Shown: positions 7,370-15,414 of the stretch, piece by piece
Numbering within the stretch: position 1 is the first letter of the stretch
Layout of the letters: each line of letters opens with the position of its first letter
DNA from: JAJPJX01 sp964568355
Lineage (GTDB): Bacteria; Acidobacteriota; Terriglobia; Bryobacterales; Bryobacteraceae
Length of the DNA: 16,128 nt
NCBI GenBank assembly: GCA_964568355.1
Contig: CAZMRK010000045.1
Coordinates: 1-16,128 of the forward strand
Reading direction: 5' to 3'
Position numbers and translations under genes: made by a program
The notes under the pieces: model-generated
What the model saw: the letters and a program-made list of their open reading frames with translations, nothing else
Told to the model about the DNA's origin: nothing
The model's database searches: none

Positions 7370-10300
7370 AGAAGCGGAACTTCAAGACCAGGGTGCTGAC
7401 GAACTGGCCTCCCAGACAGCACCAGCCGCCGGTGGTCGCGGTTGGTTTGCCGAAAGTGCCGGGGCTGGTCAGGTTCACTACCGAACTCGGATTGGTGAAG
7501 TTCGGCTGCTTGAAGACGTTGTTGATGTCGTAGCGAACCTCAAAGTTGTACTTCTCTTTGATGTTGATGTTTTTCGCGAGCGACACCTGGGTCCAGTTCA
7601 TGGCGGCGCCGTCGATGGTATTGCGGCCGAGGGTTCCCGGCGTGAACGCCGCGGGATTGGCGAAGGCGTTGATGTTCCACAGGGGATTCTTCAGCGTGTT
7701 GTTGAAGCGGTCCCCGATGGTCCAGTTGGAAACGATCAACTGGTCGTTGGGGAGGATCTGATTGGGACGCTGCACGCCATTGCCGGGGAGGTAGCGATTG
7801 GGGCTGCCAGAAACGGTGAAGGTGACCGGCAGGCCGCTCTGGAAGGTCTGGATGATGGAAGCATTCCAGCCGCCCAGAATGTAGTCCTTGACTCCGCCGC
7901 CGCGCATCCACTTGCGGCTCTTGCCGAAGGGAAGCTCGTAAGTCAGGTACGTGACGTTGCGGTGATGGATGTCATAGCCGGCGCGGCCTTTTTCGAGGCT
8001 GCGATCGTAGACCGTGAGGCCGGTGCAGACACCGTCGGCATCGCAACTGTCGATGGCCTTCGACATGGTGTAGAAGGTGGTCATGGTCAGGCCGTAGGAA
8101 GAGCGCTTTTCCAGCTTGATGGTGCCGGAGTGATAGCTGGAGTGGCCGAAGTTGCTCCAGGTGTTGATCGCGCCGAAGTTCGGAAACGGCCGGTAGTTCT
8201 GATAGTTCTGGAAGACCGCGTTCAGCACCGTGGGATCGGAGGAGATGTTGAGCGGCACGGTGTTGGTGTCCCATGCTTCCAGCAGCCCCACTCCCGAGGA
8301 TCCCTGGTAGCTCAACTCCGCCAACCAGGCAGGAGCGAACTGATATTGCAAGGTCGCGTTCCAGTTCATGACATACGGGTTGCGGAGAGCGGGGTCGTAG
8401 CGCGTGGCGGTGCGGGCGCTATAGTTGGTGCCGACATAGGGCGAGGTGCCATTGGACAGAATATTGAAGTTCACATTGCCCGGTCCCTGGCTGAGGAAGA
8501 ACGCCGGGCGGGGATCGCCGGACGGCTGCTGCCGGCTCACCGTGCTGGAATATTCTTCAAAGTTCTGGTTGAAGTCCGTGGTAAACAGATCCACCGTGGT
8601 GATGCCGAAGCCGCCGCGGAAGACCACGCGGTTATTGAATTTGTAGGCGAGGCCGAAGCGCGGCTGGAAGTGCTTATAGTTGCTGCGGCCCAGCGGACCG
8701 GACGGGTGAGTGATGGCGCCCAGCATCCCCGTCAGCGGATCGGTGGCCGTAGGATCGAACTGGCTCTGCTGCCCGTATTTGGTGCTGTAGGGAGTCTCGT
8801 AAGACCAGCGCAGTCCGAGGTTGAAAGTCAGGTTAGGAGTGACGGTCCAGTCGTCCTGGAAGTAGAGCGCATGGCTCCACCAGCGCGGCAGCCAGTTGGC
8901 CAGATAGGTATTGAAGTCGGCGCGCGCAACAGAGCCCAGCAAAAAGGCTGCGAAGTCGTTGCCGGTATTTGGCGTGAACGGCGCGTCCGTGGCACCGAAG
9001 CGATAGACGCCCGAAGGCAGCGACTGGCTGAAGACGTTAGCCCGGGTGCGCAGCAGCTCGTAGCCCATCTTGAGGCTGTGCCGGCTGATCACCTTGGTCA
9101 GGTTCTCCTGCATGGTGTAGTTCTCGTCGGCCTGATAGTATTGCGCGCCGGGCATGCTGGCGGCATAAAAGGCTTTACCGTTGGAGTCGAAGAACGACGG
9201 GAAGGTGGCGGCGCTGACGCCCGGAATGCCGAGCTGTTGCGCCCAGTTCTCGTTCAGGCCGGGAGGGGTGCGCGATTCCTTGCGGTGATTCACACCCAGG
9301 CGGAACTCGTTGATCAGGGTCGGACTGAAAACGTGGGTGTCGGAGATCACGCCATTAATCTGGTCGCTGGGGGCCAGCACGTAGGTGCCGTCGAGCAGAC
9401 GCCAGTTCAGACCGATCTGATCGCCCTGGGCGCGGTTCTGTACCCAGGAGTAGCGCCCGAAGATGCGATTTTTCTCGTTGATGTTGTGATCGATCTTGAT
9501 GTCGTAGCGGCTGCGGAACGACGTGTAGTGGCTGATATCGCCGTAGTTCAGATGCGGGCCGGTGCGGTCGATGAAGCCGGAGCCGCCGAGATTGTTCGGC
9601 GCATCCCAGGGCTGATGGCTCAGGAAGTTCACCGCTACGGGATCGAAGCGGCTCTTGGGGATGATGTTGCCGGGGAAGGCGTCGCGCACCCACTGGCCAT
9701 TGACCTGGCGGGTGGAGGCGGGATCGTAGATGGGATAGCCCAGGCCGTTGAACGAGAAATCGCCGTTGAGCATTTCCTGCGTGGGCACGTCGGTGAATAC
9801 GGACTGGTCGTAGACTTCGTTATGGCGGGAATAACCAAACAGGAAGAAGGTGCGATTCTTGCCGTTGTAGAGCTTGGGAATGTAGACCGGACCGCTGACC
9901 AGCTCCGCCAGCTCATGGTAGGCGAACGGCGCGTTGCCCAGGTTGAAATAGGCACGGTGGAGCATGTCGTTGTTGACATAGCGGTCTTCCGATTCCACGT
10001 GCAACTGGTTGGTGCCGGATTTGTAGGTGGCGCTCAGCATCCCGCCGGCGGAGTGGCCGTTTTCGGCGGGGAGCACGGTGGTTACCATCTTGACTTCCTC
10101 GATGGCGTTCTGGGTGGTGGACATGATGCGGTTGGTGGCCACGCCGCCGCGCACCGGCTCGGTACCGGAGATGCCGTCCATGGAATAGCCCAGGCCGCGG
10201 TCGCGCTGTCCGGCGATGTGGAAGCCGTTCATGCTGGTGACGCCGGGCATCATGTACATGGTCATCCAGGTATAGCGCTGCATGATGGGGAGCGCATTCA

Positions 10301-10733
10301 TCTGCTTGCCCGCCAGCACCGTGCCGGTGGTGGACGTGGCGGTTTCGAGCAGCGGCGCGGCCGAGGTGACTTCCACTTTTTCGACCACGTTGCCGACGTT
10401 CATCTGAATATCGACCGCCAGCGTGTCATTCGAGCGCAGCGCCAGGTTTTCCCGTTCGAGCGTGGCGAATCCAGGCTTGCGGAAGGTGAGCTTATAGCTG
10501 GCAGGGTCCATGTAGAACAGCCGGTAGATGCCCTGGTCATCGCTGACGGTTTGTTTGGTGATGCCTTTTTCCGGGTTCAGGGCAACGACTTCGACGCCGG
10601 CCAGCACAGCGCCGGAAGCGTCGGTGACGTGGCCCATGATGGTGCCGGTGGCGGTTTGGCCGAATAGGCCGTTACTGAAACTCAACAGCAGCGCAAGACA
10701 CAATGCGCCGAAGACACTTCTACTTCGAAGCAT
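7368..10733 (-). CDS. Oar-like TonB-dependent outer-membrane receptor (downstream paralogue)
   Basis: The 1121-residue protein starts at the ATG at 10733, after GAGAGGG and at the signal peptide; the open frame reaches 10814, but that extra 27-residue leader precedes a clear signal sequence. Residues 1-25 form a signal peptide with likely cleavage at LFG-QTATG. Residues 27-115 are a carboxypeptidase-regulatory-like beta domain (GTIMGHVTDASGAVLAGVEV). About 120-245 is the plug (GVTSMNGFHIAGQRD; AENGHSAGGMLSATYKSGTN). The rest is a large beta barrel ending in Phe, as outer-membrane proteins usually do. The family imports large substrates using TonB energy; the ligand here is unknown, and no SusD, TonB or ExbBD gene is nearby. 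Cysteines C897/C903 (SCDADGVC) and C1105-C1106 (WCC) are shared with the paralogue upstream. It is close to that paralogue along its whole length and probably arose by tandem duplication. It has its own promoter. Confidence 0.87.
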   Translation of the reverse strand: MLRSRSVFGALCLALLLSFSNGLFGQTATGTIMGHVTDASGAVLAGVEVVALNPEKGITKQTVSDDQGIYRLFYMDPASYKLTFRKPGFATLERENLALRSNDTLAVDIQMNVGNVVEKVEVTSAAPLLETATSTTGTVLAGKQMNALPIMQRYTWMTMYMMPGVTSMNGFHIAGQRDRGLGYSMDGISGTEPVRGGVATNRIMSTTQNAIEEVKMVTTVLPAENGHSAGGMLSATYKSGTNQLHVESEDRYVNNDMLHRAYFNLGNAPFAYHELAELVSGPVYIPKLYNGKNRTFFLFGYSRHNEVYDQSVFTDVPTQEMLNGDFSFNGLGYPIYDPASTRQVNGQWVRDAFPGNIIPKSRFDPVAVNFLSHQPWDAPNNLGGSGFIDRTGPHLNYGDISHYTSFRSRYDIKIDHNINEKNRIFGRYSWVQNRAQGDQIGLNWRLLDGTYVLAPSDQINGVISDTHVFSPTLINEFRLGVNHRKESRTPPGLNENWAQQLGIPGVSAATFPSFFDSNGKAFYAASMPGAQYYQADENYTMQENLTKVISRHSLKMGYELLRTRANVFSQSLPSGVYRFGATDAPFTPNTGNDFAAFLLGSVARADFNTYLANWLPRWWSHALYFQDDWTVTPNLTFNLGLRWSYETPYSTKYGQQSQFDPTATDPLTGMLGAITHPSGPLGRSNYKHFQPRFGLAYKFNNRVVFRGGFGITTVDLFTTDFNQNFEEYSSTVSRQQPSGDPRPAFFLSQGPGNVNFNILSNGTSPYVGTNYSARTATRYDPALRNPYVMNWNATLQYQFAPAWLAELSYQGSSGVGLLEAWDTNTVPLNISSDPTVLNAVFQNYQNYRPFPNFGAINTWSNFGHSSYHSGTIKLEKRSSYGLTMTTFYTMSKAIDSCDADGVCTGLTVYDRSLEKGRAGYDIHHRNVTYLTYELPFGKSRKWMRGGGVKDYILGGWNASIIQTFQSGLPVTFTVSGSPNRYLPGNGVQRPNQILPNDQLIVSNWTIGDRFNNTLKNPLWNINAFANPAAFTPGTLGRNTIDGAAMNWTQVSLAKNINIKEKYNFEVRYDINNVFKQPNFTNPSSVVNLTSPGTFGKPTATTGGWCCLGGQFVSTLVLKFRF

Positions 10734-10886
10734 ATCCCTCTCTTTGACTGAATCAACGGATGCGGGACGGGAAAGCACGATAACCGGGCGGGGAGAGCAC
10801 CCTGAGGAATTCAAAAAGACACAACTACCCTCTGGCTACGAGACAAGACCCGCGAGACATCCTATTGCTTTTATTAGCTTGTGAGC

Positions 10887-10916
10887 AATATATGCCGGAT
10901 GGACGACAGGAGTCAA
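10887..10916 (-). promoter_or_regulatory. Sigma-70-like promoter of the downstream receptor
   Basis: The minus strand reads TTGACT (10911-10916), an 18-base spacer, and TATATT (10887-10892). Transcription would begin near 10880, leaving a leader of about 147 bases before the ATG at 10733. It lies beyond the hairpin that follows the upstream receptor, so the two receptors can be transcribed separately. Confidence 0.55.
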
Positions 10917-10941
10917 GAAGAAATATACGGAGGGGAAGGTT

Positions 10942-10970
10942 GGGGAGGGCAGCGGCGGCGTGCCCTCCCC
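10942..10970 (-). terminator. Perfect GC-rich hairpin after the upstream receptor
   Basis: GGGGAGGGCA (10942-10951) and TGCCCTCCCC (10961-10970) are exact inverted repeats around a 9-base loop. The hairpin begins 8 bases after the stop of the 10978-14367 gene. No strong T-run follows on the minus strand, so it may stop transcription with help or protect the message end. Confidence 0.5.
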
Positions 10971-10977
10971 GGTGGAA

Positions 10978-13900
10978 TCAGAAGAACAACCTCAATACCA
11001 GCGTCCCGGTAAACTGGCCGCCGAGGCAGCACCACCCGCCCTGGGTGGCGGTGGGCTTGCCGAACAGTCCGGGGCTGGACAGATTGACGACGGAGCTGGG
11101 ATTGGTGAAGTTGGGCTCCTTGAAGATGTTGTTGATATCGAAGCGGACCTGCATGTTGTACTTCTCGCGGAAGGTGACGGTCTTCGAGAGCGAACCCTGG
11201 GTCCAGTTGAGCGCCGGACCTTCGATGGTGTTGCGGCCCAGCGTCCCGGGCGTATAGGCGGCGGGGTTGGCGAAGGCGTTGATGTTCCACATGGCGTTCT
11301 TGAGGGTATTGTTGAAGCGGTCGCCAATGTGGTAATCGGGCACCAGCAACTGGTCGTTGGGCAGAATCTGGTTGGGGCGCACCTGGCCGATGGGCAGATA
11401 GCGGTTGGGGCTGTTGGTGATGGTAAAGTTCACCGGCGTTCCGCTCTGGAAGGTCTGAATGAACGAGAGATTCCAGCCGCCCAGGAAGTAATCCTTGATG
11501 CCTCCGCCGCTCATCCACTTACGACCTTTGCCGACAGGCAGCTCGTAAGTGAAGTAAGTGACGGAGCGGTGGCGCAGGTCATAGCCCGCGCGAGCCTTCT
11601 CCAGGCTGCGATCGTAAAAGCTGACGCCGGAGCAGACGCCGTCGGCGTCGCAGCTATCGATGGCCTTGGAGAAGGTATAGAACGTGGTCAGGGTGAGGCC
11701 GAAGGAGGAGCGCTTCTCCACTTTGACGGTGCCGGAATGGTAAGTCGAGTGTCCGAAGTTACTCCAGGTGTTGATCGAGCCGAAGTTCGGGAAGGGCCGG
11801 TAGTTCTGATAGTTCTGATAGATGTTATCAAGCGTGGCCCGGTCGGTGGAGATGTTCCAGGGGAGCACGTTGGCGTCCCAGGCTTCGAGCAGGCCTACGC
11901 CGGAGGAGCCCTGATAGCTGAGGTCCAGCAGCCAGGTAGGCGAGAACTGATACTGCAGCGTACCGTTCCAGTTCATGGCGTAGGGGTTGCGCAGATTGGG
12001 ATCGTAGCGCGTAGCGCTGCGGCTGCTGTAGTTCACTCCGACAAACGGCGAAGTGCCGTTGGAGAGGATGTTGTACGGAATGGTCCCCGGACCCTGGCTG
12101 AGATAAAAAGCGGGGCGGGGATCGCCGGCCGGCTGCTGCTTGGTGACGCTGCTGGAGTACTCCTCAAAGTTCTGGTTGAAGTCGGTAACGAACAGGTCGA
12201 TGGTGGTAAGTCCGAAGCCGCCGCGGAAAACCATTTTGTTATTGAACTTATAGGCCAGGCCGATGCGCGGCTGGAAGTGGCGGTAGTTGCTGCGGCCGAG
12301 CGGGCCGGAGTTGTGCACGATGGCGCCCTTCATCCCGGTGAGCGGGTCGGTGGCGGCCGGATCGAACTGGCTCTGCTGGCCGTACTTGGTCTGGAAGGGC
12401 GTTTCGTAGGACCAGCGCACGCCCAGGTTGAGGGTCAGCTTGGATGTGGCACTCCAGTCGTCCTGGAAATAGAGGGCATGGCTCCACCAGCGCGGCAGCC
12501 AGTTGGCCAGCGTGCTGGTATATTCGGCGCGCACCACCGAGCCCAGCAGGAACGCAGCGAAGTCGTTGCCGGTATTCGGTGTGAACGGCATGTCGGTGGC
12601 GCCGAAACGGTACACGCCGGAGGGATTCGAGGCGTTGCGCAGGTTGGCGCGCGTGCGCAGGAGCTCGTAGCCGGCCTTGAAGGTGTGGCGCGATTTGATG
12701 AAGGTCAGGTTTTCCTGGGCCGTGTAGTTCTCGTCGACCTGATAGAAGGCCCCGCCTGGCATACTGGCGGCGAAAAATTGTCCGGTGGCCGCGTTGGAGC
12801 CGGTGGAGTTGAAGAAAGACGGAAACGTCTCCGGACCTACACCGGGAATACCCAGTTTCGACGCCCAGTCTTCATTGACGCCCGGCGGCGTACGGGATTC
12901 TTTGCGGTGGTTCACGCCCAGCCGGATCTCGTTGATCAGCGTCGGGCTGAAGACGTGGGTATCGGAGATGACGCCGTTGATCTGGTCGGAAGGCTGCAAT
13001 ACCCAGCCGCCGTCAAGGAGTTCCCAGGTGAGGCTTGGCGTGTTGCCATGGGCGCGGTTGACGACCCAGGAGTACCGGCCGAACATGCGGTTCTTCTCGC
13101 TGAAGTTGTGGTCGATCTTCATGTCGTAGCGCGTACGGAAGGAACGGTACTTGGACTCCGAGCCGAAATTGGAGTGCGGTCCGGTGCGGTCGATGAAGCC
13201 CGATCCGCCGAGATTGTTGGGCGAGGCCCAGGGATTGTTGGCCAGAAATTTGGCCGCTACCGGATCGAAGCGGCTCTTGGGAATCACGTTGCCCGGAAAC
13301 GCATCGCGGATCCACTTGCCGCTCGCATCCTGGCGCGTGGAGGCCGGATCGAAGATGGGATAACCCAGGCCGTTGAAGGAGAAGTCGCCGTTCAGCATCT
13401 CCGGCGTGGGGACATCGTAGAACTGCTGCTGGTTGTATTTCTCGTGATGGCGCGACCAGCCGAACAGAAAGAACGTGCGGTTCCGGCCGTCGTAGAGTTT
13501 GGGAAGATAGACGGGACCGCTAACCAGTCCGGCGAGTTCGTGGTAGCTGAAGGGGCTGGTGGGCCGGTTGAGATTGAAATAGGCGCGATGCAGCAGCGGG
13601 TTATTGATATAGCGATCCTCGGCTTCCACGTGTAACTGATTGGTGCCGGATTTATAGGTGGCACTCAACAGTCCGCCGGCGGAATGGCCGTTTTCCGCGG
13701 GCAGCACGGTGGTCACCATCTTGACTTCCTGGATGGCGTTTTGCGTCGTGGACATGATGCGGTTGGTCGCGACGCCGCCTTTCATCGGCTCGGTTCCGCC
13801 GATGCCGTCCATGGTGTAGCCGACGCCGCGGTCGCGCTGGCCGGCGATGTGGAAGCCGTTCATGCTGGTGACGCCCGGCATCAGGTACATGGTCATCCAG

Positions 13901-14367
13901 GTGTAGCGCTGCATGATGGGCAGGGAATTCATCTGCTTGCCCGCCAGCACCGTGCCGGTAGTGGAGGTTGCGGTCTCCAGCAGCGGCGCGGCGGCGTTGA
14001 CTTCCACCTTTTCGACCACGCTGCCGACGCTCATCTGGACGTCGATGGTGACGGTATCGTTGGATCGCAGCGCGATTCCTTCGCGATCGAGTGTGCTGAA
14101 CCCGGATTTCTGGAAGGACAGTTTGTAGCTGGCCGGATCCATGTAAAAGAAGCGATAGATCCCCTGCTCGTCGCTGATGGTGCGCTTGGTGATTCCTTTT
14201 TCAGGATTGAGCGCAGTTACTTCGACGCCGGCCAGGACCGAGCCGGAAGGATCGCTGATGTGGCCGATGATCGTGCCCGTTGCGGTCTGGCCGAATAAGG
14301 AATAGCTGGATGTGGAAAGCCAGACGAGAAACAAGGCGCCCGTACAACTCTTACGATGAACCAACAT
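10978..14367 (-). CDS. Oar-like TonB-dependent outer-membrane receptor (upstream paralogue)
   Basis: The 1129-residue protein has the same architecture as its neighbour: signal peptide 1-26 (cleavage LFG-QTATG), carboxypeptidase-regulatory-like domain about 28-116 (GTIIGHISDPSGSVLAGVEV), plug about 121-246 (GVTSMNGFHIAGQRDRGVGY), then a long barrel ending LVLRLFF. The ATG at 14367 is chosen because AAGGGG stands five bases before it; the GTG at 14373 would abut that site. It differs from the neighbour by small insertions, such as NRPTS near residue 270 and SNAATG in the mid-barrel, and by scattered substitutions. Cysteine pairs C906/C912 and C1113-C1114 are kept. Transcription is from its own promoter at 14401-14429, and a hairpin follows the stop. 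Ligand unknown. The plug and first barrel strands look the most alike between the copies, and the surface-loop-like stretches the least, as expected for receptors diverging in ligand. Confidence 0.88.
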   Translation of the reverse strand: MLVHRKSCTGALFLVWLSTSSYSLFGQTATGTIIGHISDPSGSVLAGVEVTALNPEKGITKRTISDEQGIYRFFYMDPASYKLSFQKSGFSTLDREGIALRSNDTVTIDVQMSVGSVVEKVEVNAAAPLLETATSTTGTVLAGKQMNSLPIMQRYTWMTMYLMPGVTSMNGFHIAGQRDRGVGYTMDGIGGTEPMKGGVATNRIMSTTQNAIQEVKMVTTVLPAENGHSAGGLLSATYKSGTNQLHVEAEDRYINNPLLHRAYFNLNRPTSPFSYHELAGLVSGPVYLPKLYDGRNRTFFLFGWSRHHEKYNQQQFYDVPTPEMLNGDFSFNGLGYPIFDPASTRQDASGKWIRDAFPGNVIPKSRFDPVAAKFLANNPWASPNNLGGSGFIDRTGPHSNFGSESKYRSFRTRYDMKIDHNFSEKNRMFGRYSWVVNRAHGNTPSLTWELLDGGWVLQPSDQINGVISDTHVFSPTLINEIRLGVNHRKESRTPPGVNEDWASKLGIPGVGPETFPSFFNSTGSNAATGQFFAASMPGGAFYQVDENYTAQENLTFIKSRHTFKAGYELLRTRANLRNASNPSGVYRFGATDMPFTPNTGNDFAAFLLGSVVRAEYTSTLANWLPRWWSHALYFQDDWSATSKLTLNLGVRWSYETPFQTKYGQQSQFDPAATDPLTGMKGAIVHNSGPLGRSNYRHFQPRIGLAYKFNNKMVFRGGFGLTTIDLFVTDFNQNFEEYSSSVTKQQPAGDPRPAFYLSQGPGTIPYNILSNGTSPFVGVNYSSRSATRYDPNLRNPYAMNWNGTLQYQFSPTWLLDLSYQGSSGVGLLEAWDANVLPWNISTDRATLDNIYQNYQNYRPFPNFGSINTWSNFGHSTYHSGTVKVEKRSSFGLTLTTFYTFSKAIDSCDADGVCSGVSFYDRSLEKARAGYDLRHRSVTYFTYELPVGKGRKWMSGGGIKDYFLGGWNLSFIQTFQSGTPVNFTITNSPNRYLPIGQVRPNQILPNDQLLVPDYHIGDRFNNTLKNAMWNINAFANPAAYTPGTLGRNTIEGPALNWTQGSLSKTVTFREKYNMQVRFDINNIFKEPNFTNPSSVVNLSSPGLFGKPTATQGGWCCLGGQFTGTLVLRLFF

Positions 14368-14400
14368 GGTCACCCCTTACCTGGACTTTGGATTTTGAAA

Positions 14401-14429
14401 ACTATATTGGAAGCGGGCGCGCGAGTCAA
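14401..14429 (-). promoter_or_regulatory. Sigma-70-like promoter of the upstream receptor
   Basis: The minus strand reads TTGACT (14424-14429), a 17-base spacer, and TATAGT (14401-14406). An A-rich stretch just upstream (14442-14457 on this strand) could act as an UP element. Transcription would start near 14394, giving a leader of about 27 bases. The -35 hexamer is identical to that of the other receptor. Confidence 0.6.
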
Positions 14430-14495
14430 GCCGGAACACGTTTTTTTTGTAAATTTCCTGTGCGGTTGGGGACGGCGTAAACTGCCTAAGAGCAG

Positions 14496-14984
14496 ATGCA
14501 GATATACATTCTCCGGCATGGCAAGGCGGAACGGGTGGCCGCCGATGGATCGGACGCGGGGCGCGAGCTGACGCCCGAGGGGGCTCAGGGGGTGCGAGCG
14601 GTCCTGGAGCGGGCGAGAGGCGTGCGAGTGGCGCCGGACCTGATCCTGGCGAGCCCGCTGGTGCGGGCGGGGCAGACGGCGGAGATCGCGGGGGAGCGGC
14701 TCTCCTATCGCGGAAAGATCGAGCGTACGGGCGCGCTCTCGCCGTCGGCCTCGCCCTACGATATCTGGGAAGAATTGCGGCTGCGGAAAGCGGAGGCCGG
14801 GTCGGTGCTGCTGGTGACGCATCAGCCGCTGATGGGGCACCTGATCGCGTTTCTGCTGGATAGCCCTTCGCTCGAGGTGGAGGTGGACACGGCGGCGCTG
14901 ACGGCGATCCGGGAAGAAGCGATGGGCGCCGAGCCGCGGGGCGTGCTCGAATGGCTGCTCACGCCGGAGCTCGCGGGAGAGTAG
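14496..14984 (+). CDS. sixA: SixA-type histidine phosphatase
   Basis: The 162-residue cytoplasmic protein belongs to the histidine phosphatase superfamily. The catalytic R7-H8-G9 motif is in YILRHGKAE, followed by ELTPEGA. R57 is in SPLVRAGQTAEI, and the second catalytic H109 is in VTHQPLMGH. All hallmarks of the compact SixA branch are present, and the length fits. In Escherichia coli SixA removes phosphate from histidine phosphotransfer proteins such as ArcB and PTSNtr components; the partner here is unknown. The ATG at 14496 follows a weak AAGAG site. It is divergent from the receptor promoter, 128 bp from its start codon. A hairpin (15000-15022) lies between it and padR, so it probably stands alone. 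Confidence 0.82.
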   Translation: MQIYILRHGKAERVAADGSDAGRELTPEGAQGVRAVLERARGVRVAPDLILASPLVRAGQTAEIAGERLSYRGKIERTGALSPSASPYDIWEELRLRKAEAGSVLLVTHQPLMGHLIAFLLDSPSLEVEVDTAALTAIREEAMGAEPRGVLEWLLTPELAGE

Positions 14985-14999
14985 GCGGCGCCCGGGCCT

Positions 15000-15022
15000 C
15001 TCCCCTTGTGTTCACAGGGGAG
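15000..15022. repeat. Small hairpin between sixA and padR
   Basis: CTCCCCT (15000-15006) pairs exactly with AGGGGAG (15016-15022) around a 9-base loop, and the stem can extend inward with a bulged T. It sits 16 bases after the sixA stop. It could end sixA transcription, but it also overlaps the candidate padR promoter, so an operator role is equally possible. Confidence 0.4.
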
Positions 15023-15047
15023 GCGTGCGATACTTCCCTAGGAACGT
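15006..15047 (+). promoter_or_regulatory. Candidate padR-ADOP promoter with overlapping palindrome
   Basis: TTGTGT (15006-15011), a 17-base spacer and GATACT (15029-15034) form a moderate sigma-70-like promoter starting near 15041. Overlapping the -10 and start point is an imperfect palindrome centred on TTCCCTAGGAA (15034-15044), a fitting place for PadR to repress its own operon. Confidence 0.35.
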
Positions 15048-15057
15048 CAGGGGAGAT

Positions 15058-15414
15058 ATGGAAAAGACATCGCTCGATCTCATTCGCGGCACCCTGGATG
15101 TGCTGATCCTGAAATCGCTGGTATGGGGCCCGCTGCACGGCTACGCGATTACGAACCTGATCCGGCGGCAGACCGATGAGGCGCTGCTGGTGGAGGAAGG
15201 CACCCTGTATCCGGCGTTGTGGCGGCTGGAGAACAAGGGGCTGGTAGAGGCCGAGTGGGGCCTTTCCGAGAACAATCGCAAGGCCAAGTTTTATCGCCTC
15301 ACGGCCGAGGGCCGGCGGCATCTGCACCAGGAGACCCAGACCTGGGAGGCCTATGCGGCGGCAGTGAGCAAGCTGCTCGGCGCGACCAAATCTCCGCTGA
15401 CGGAGGAACGCTAA
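15058..15414 (+). CDS. Acidobacterial PadR-family transcriptional regulator
   Basis: The 118-residue protein is a PadR winged helix: SLDLIRGTLDVLILKSL, the helix GPLHGYAITNLIRR, then VEEGTLYPALWRLENKGLVEAEWG and the wing SENNRKAKFYRLTAEGRRHL, with a short C-terminal helix for dimerisation. It fits the acidobacterial PadR subgroup that sits next to ADOP permeases. The ATG at 15058 is preferred over the in-frame GTG at 15025: it has AGGGGAG three bases upstream, and family members start at this point. Its stop shares a base with the start of the next gene (TAATG), so it is co-translated with the permease. It most likely represses this operon and is relieved by a small ligand, unknown here. Confidence 0.87.
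   Translation: MEKTSLDLIRGTLDVLILKSLVWGPLHGYAITNLIRRQTDEALLVEEGTLYPALWRLENKGLVEAEWGLSENNRKAKFYRLTAEGRRHLHQETQTWEAYAAAVSKLLGATKSPLTEER

Noticed and set aside
7962..10667. A 901-residue open frame on the plus strand opposite the downstream receptor
   Set aside because: It is a mirror of receptor codons in GC-rich DNA, with a repetitive Val/Gly/Ala/His-rich product and no recognisable domain. A similar frame lies opposite the paralogue (10960-13635), as expected from shared codon usage.
10960..13635. An 891-residue plus-strand frame opposite the upstream receptor
   Set aside because: Same codon-mirror effect as at 7962-10667. It starts inside the hairpin region and lacks any domain.
14438..14457. 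T-run (eight T) as a terminator for a plus-strand gene
   Set aside because: No hairpin stands directly before it and no plus-strand gene ends there; it fits better as an A-rich element upstream of the receptor promoter.
15025..15057. GTG start giving a 129-residue PadR
   Set aside because: The extra 11 residues (RYFPRNVRGD) do not fit the family, and the strong AGGGGAG site points to the ATG at 15058; the extension also covers the likely -10.
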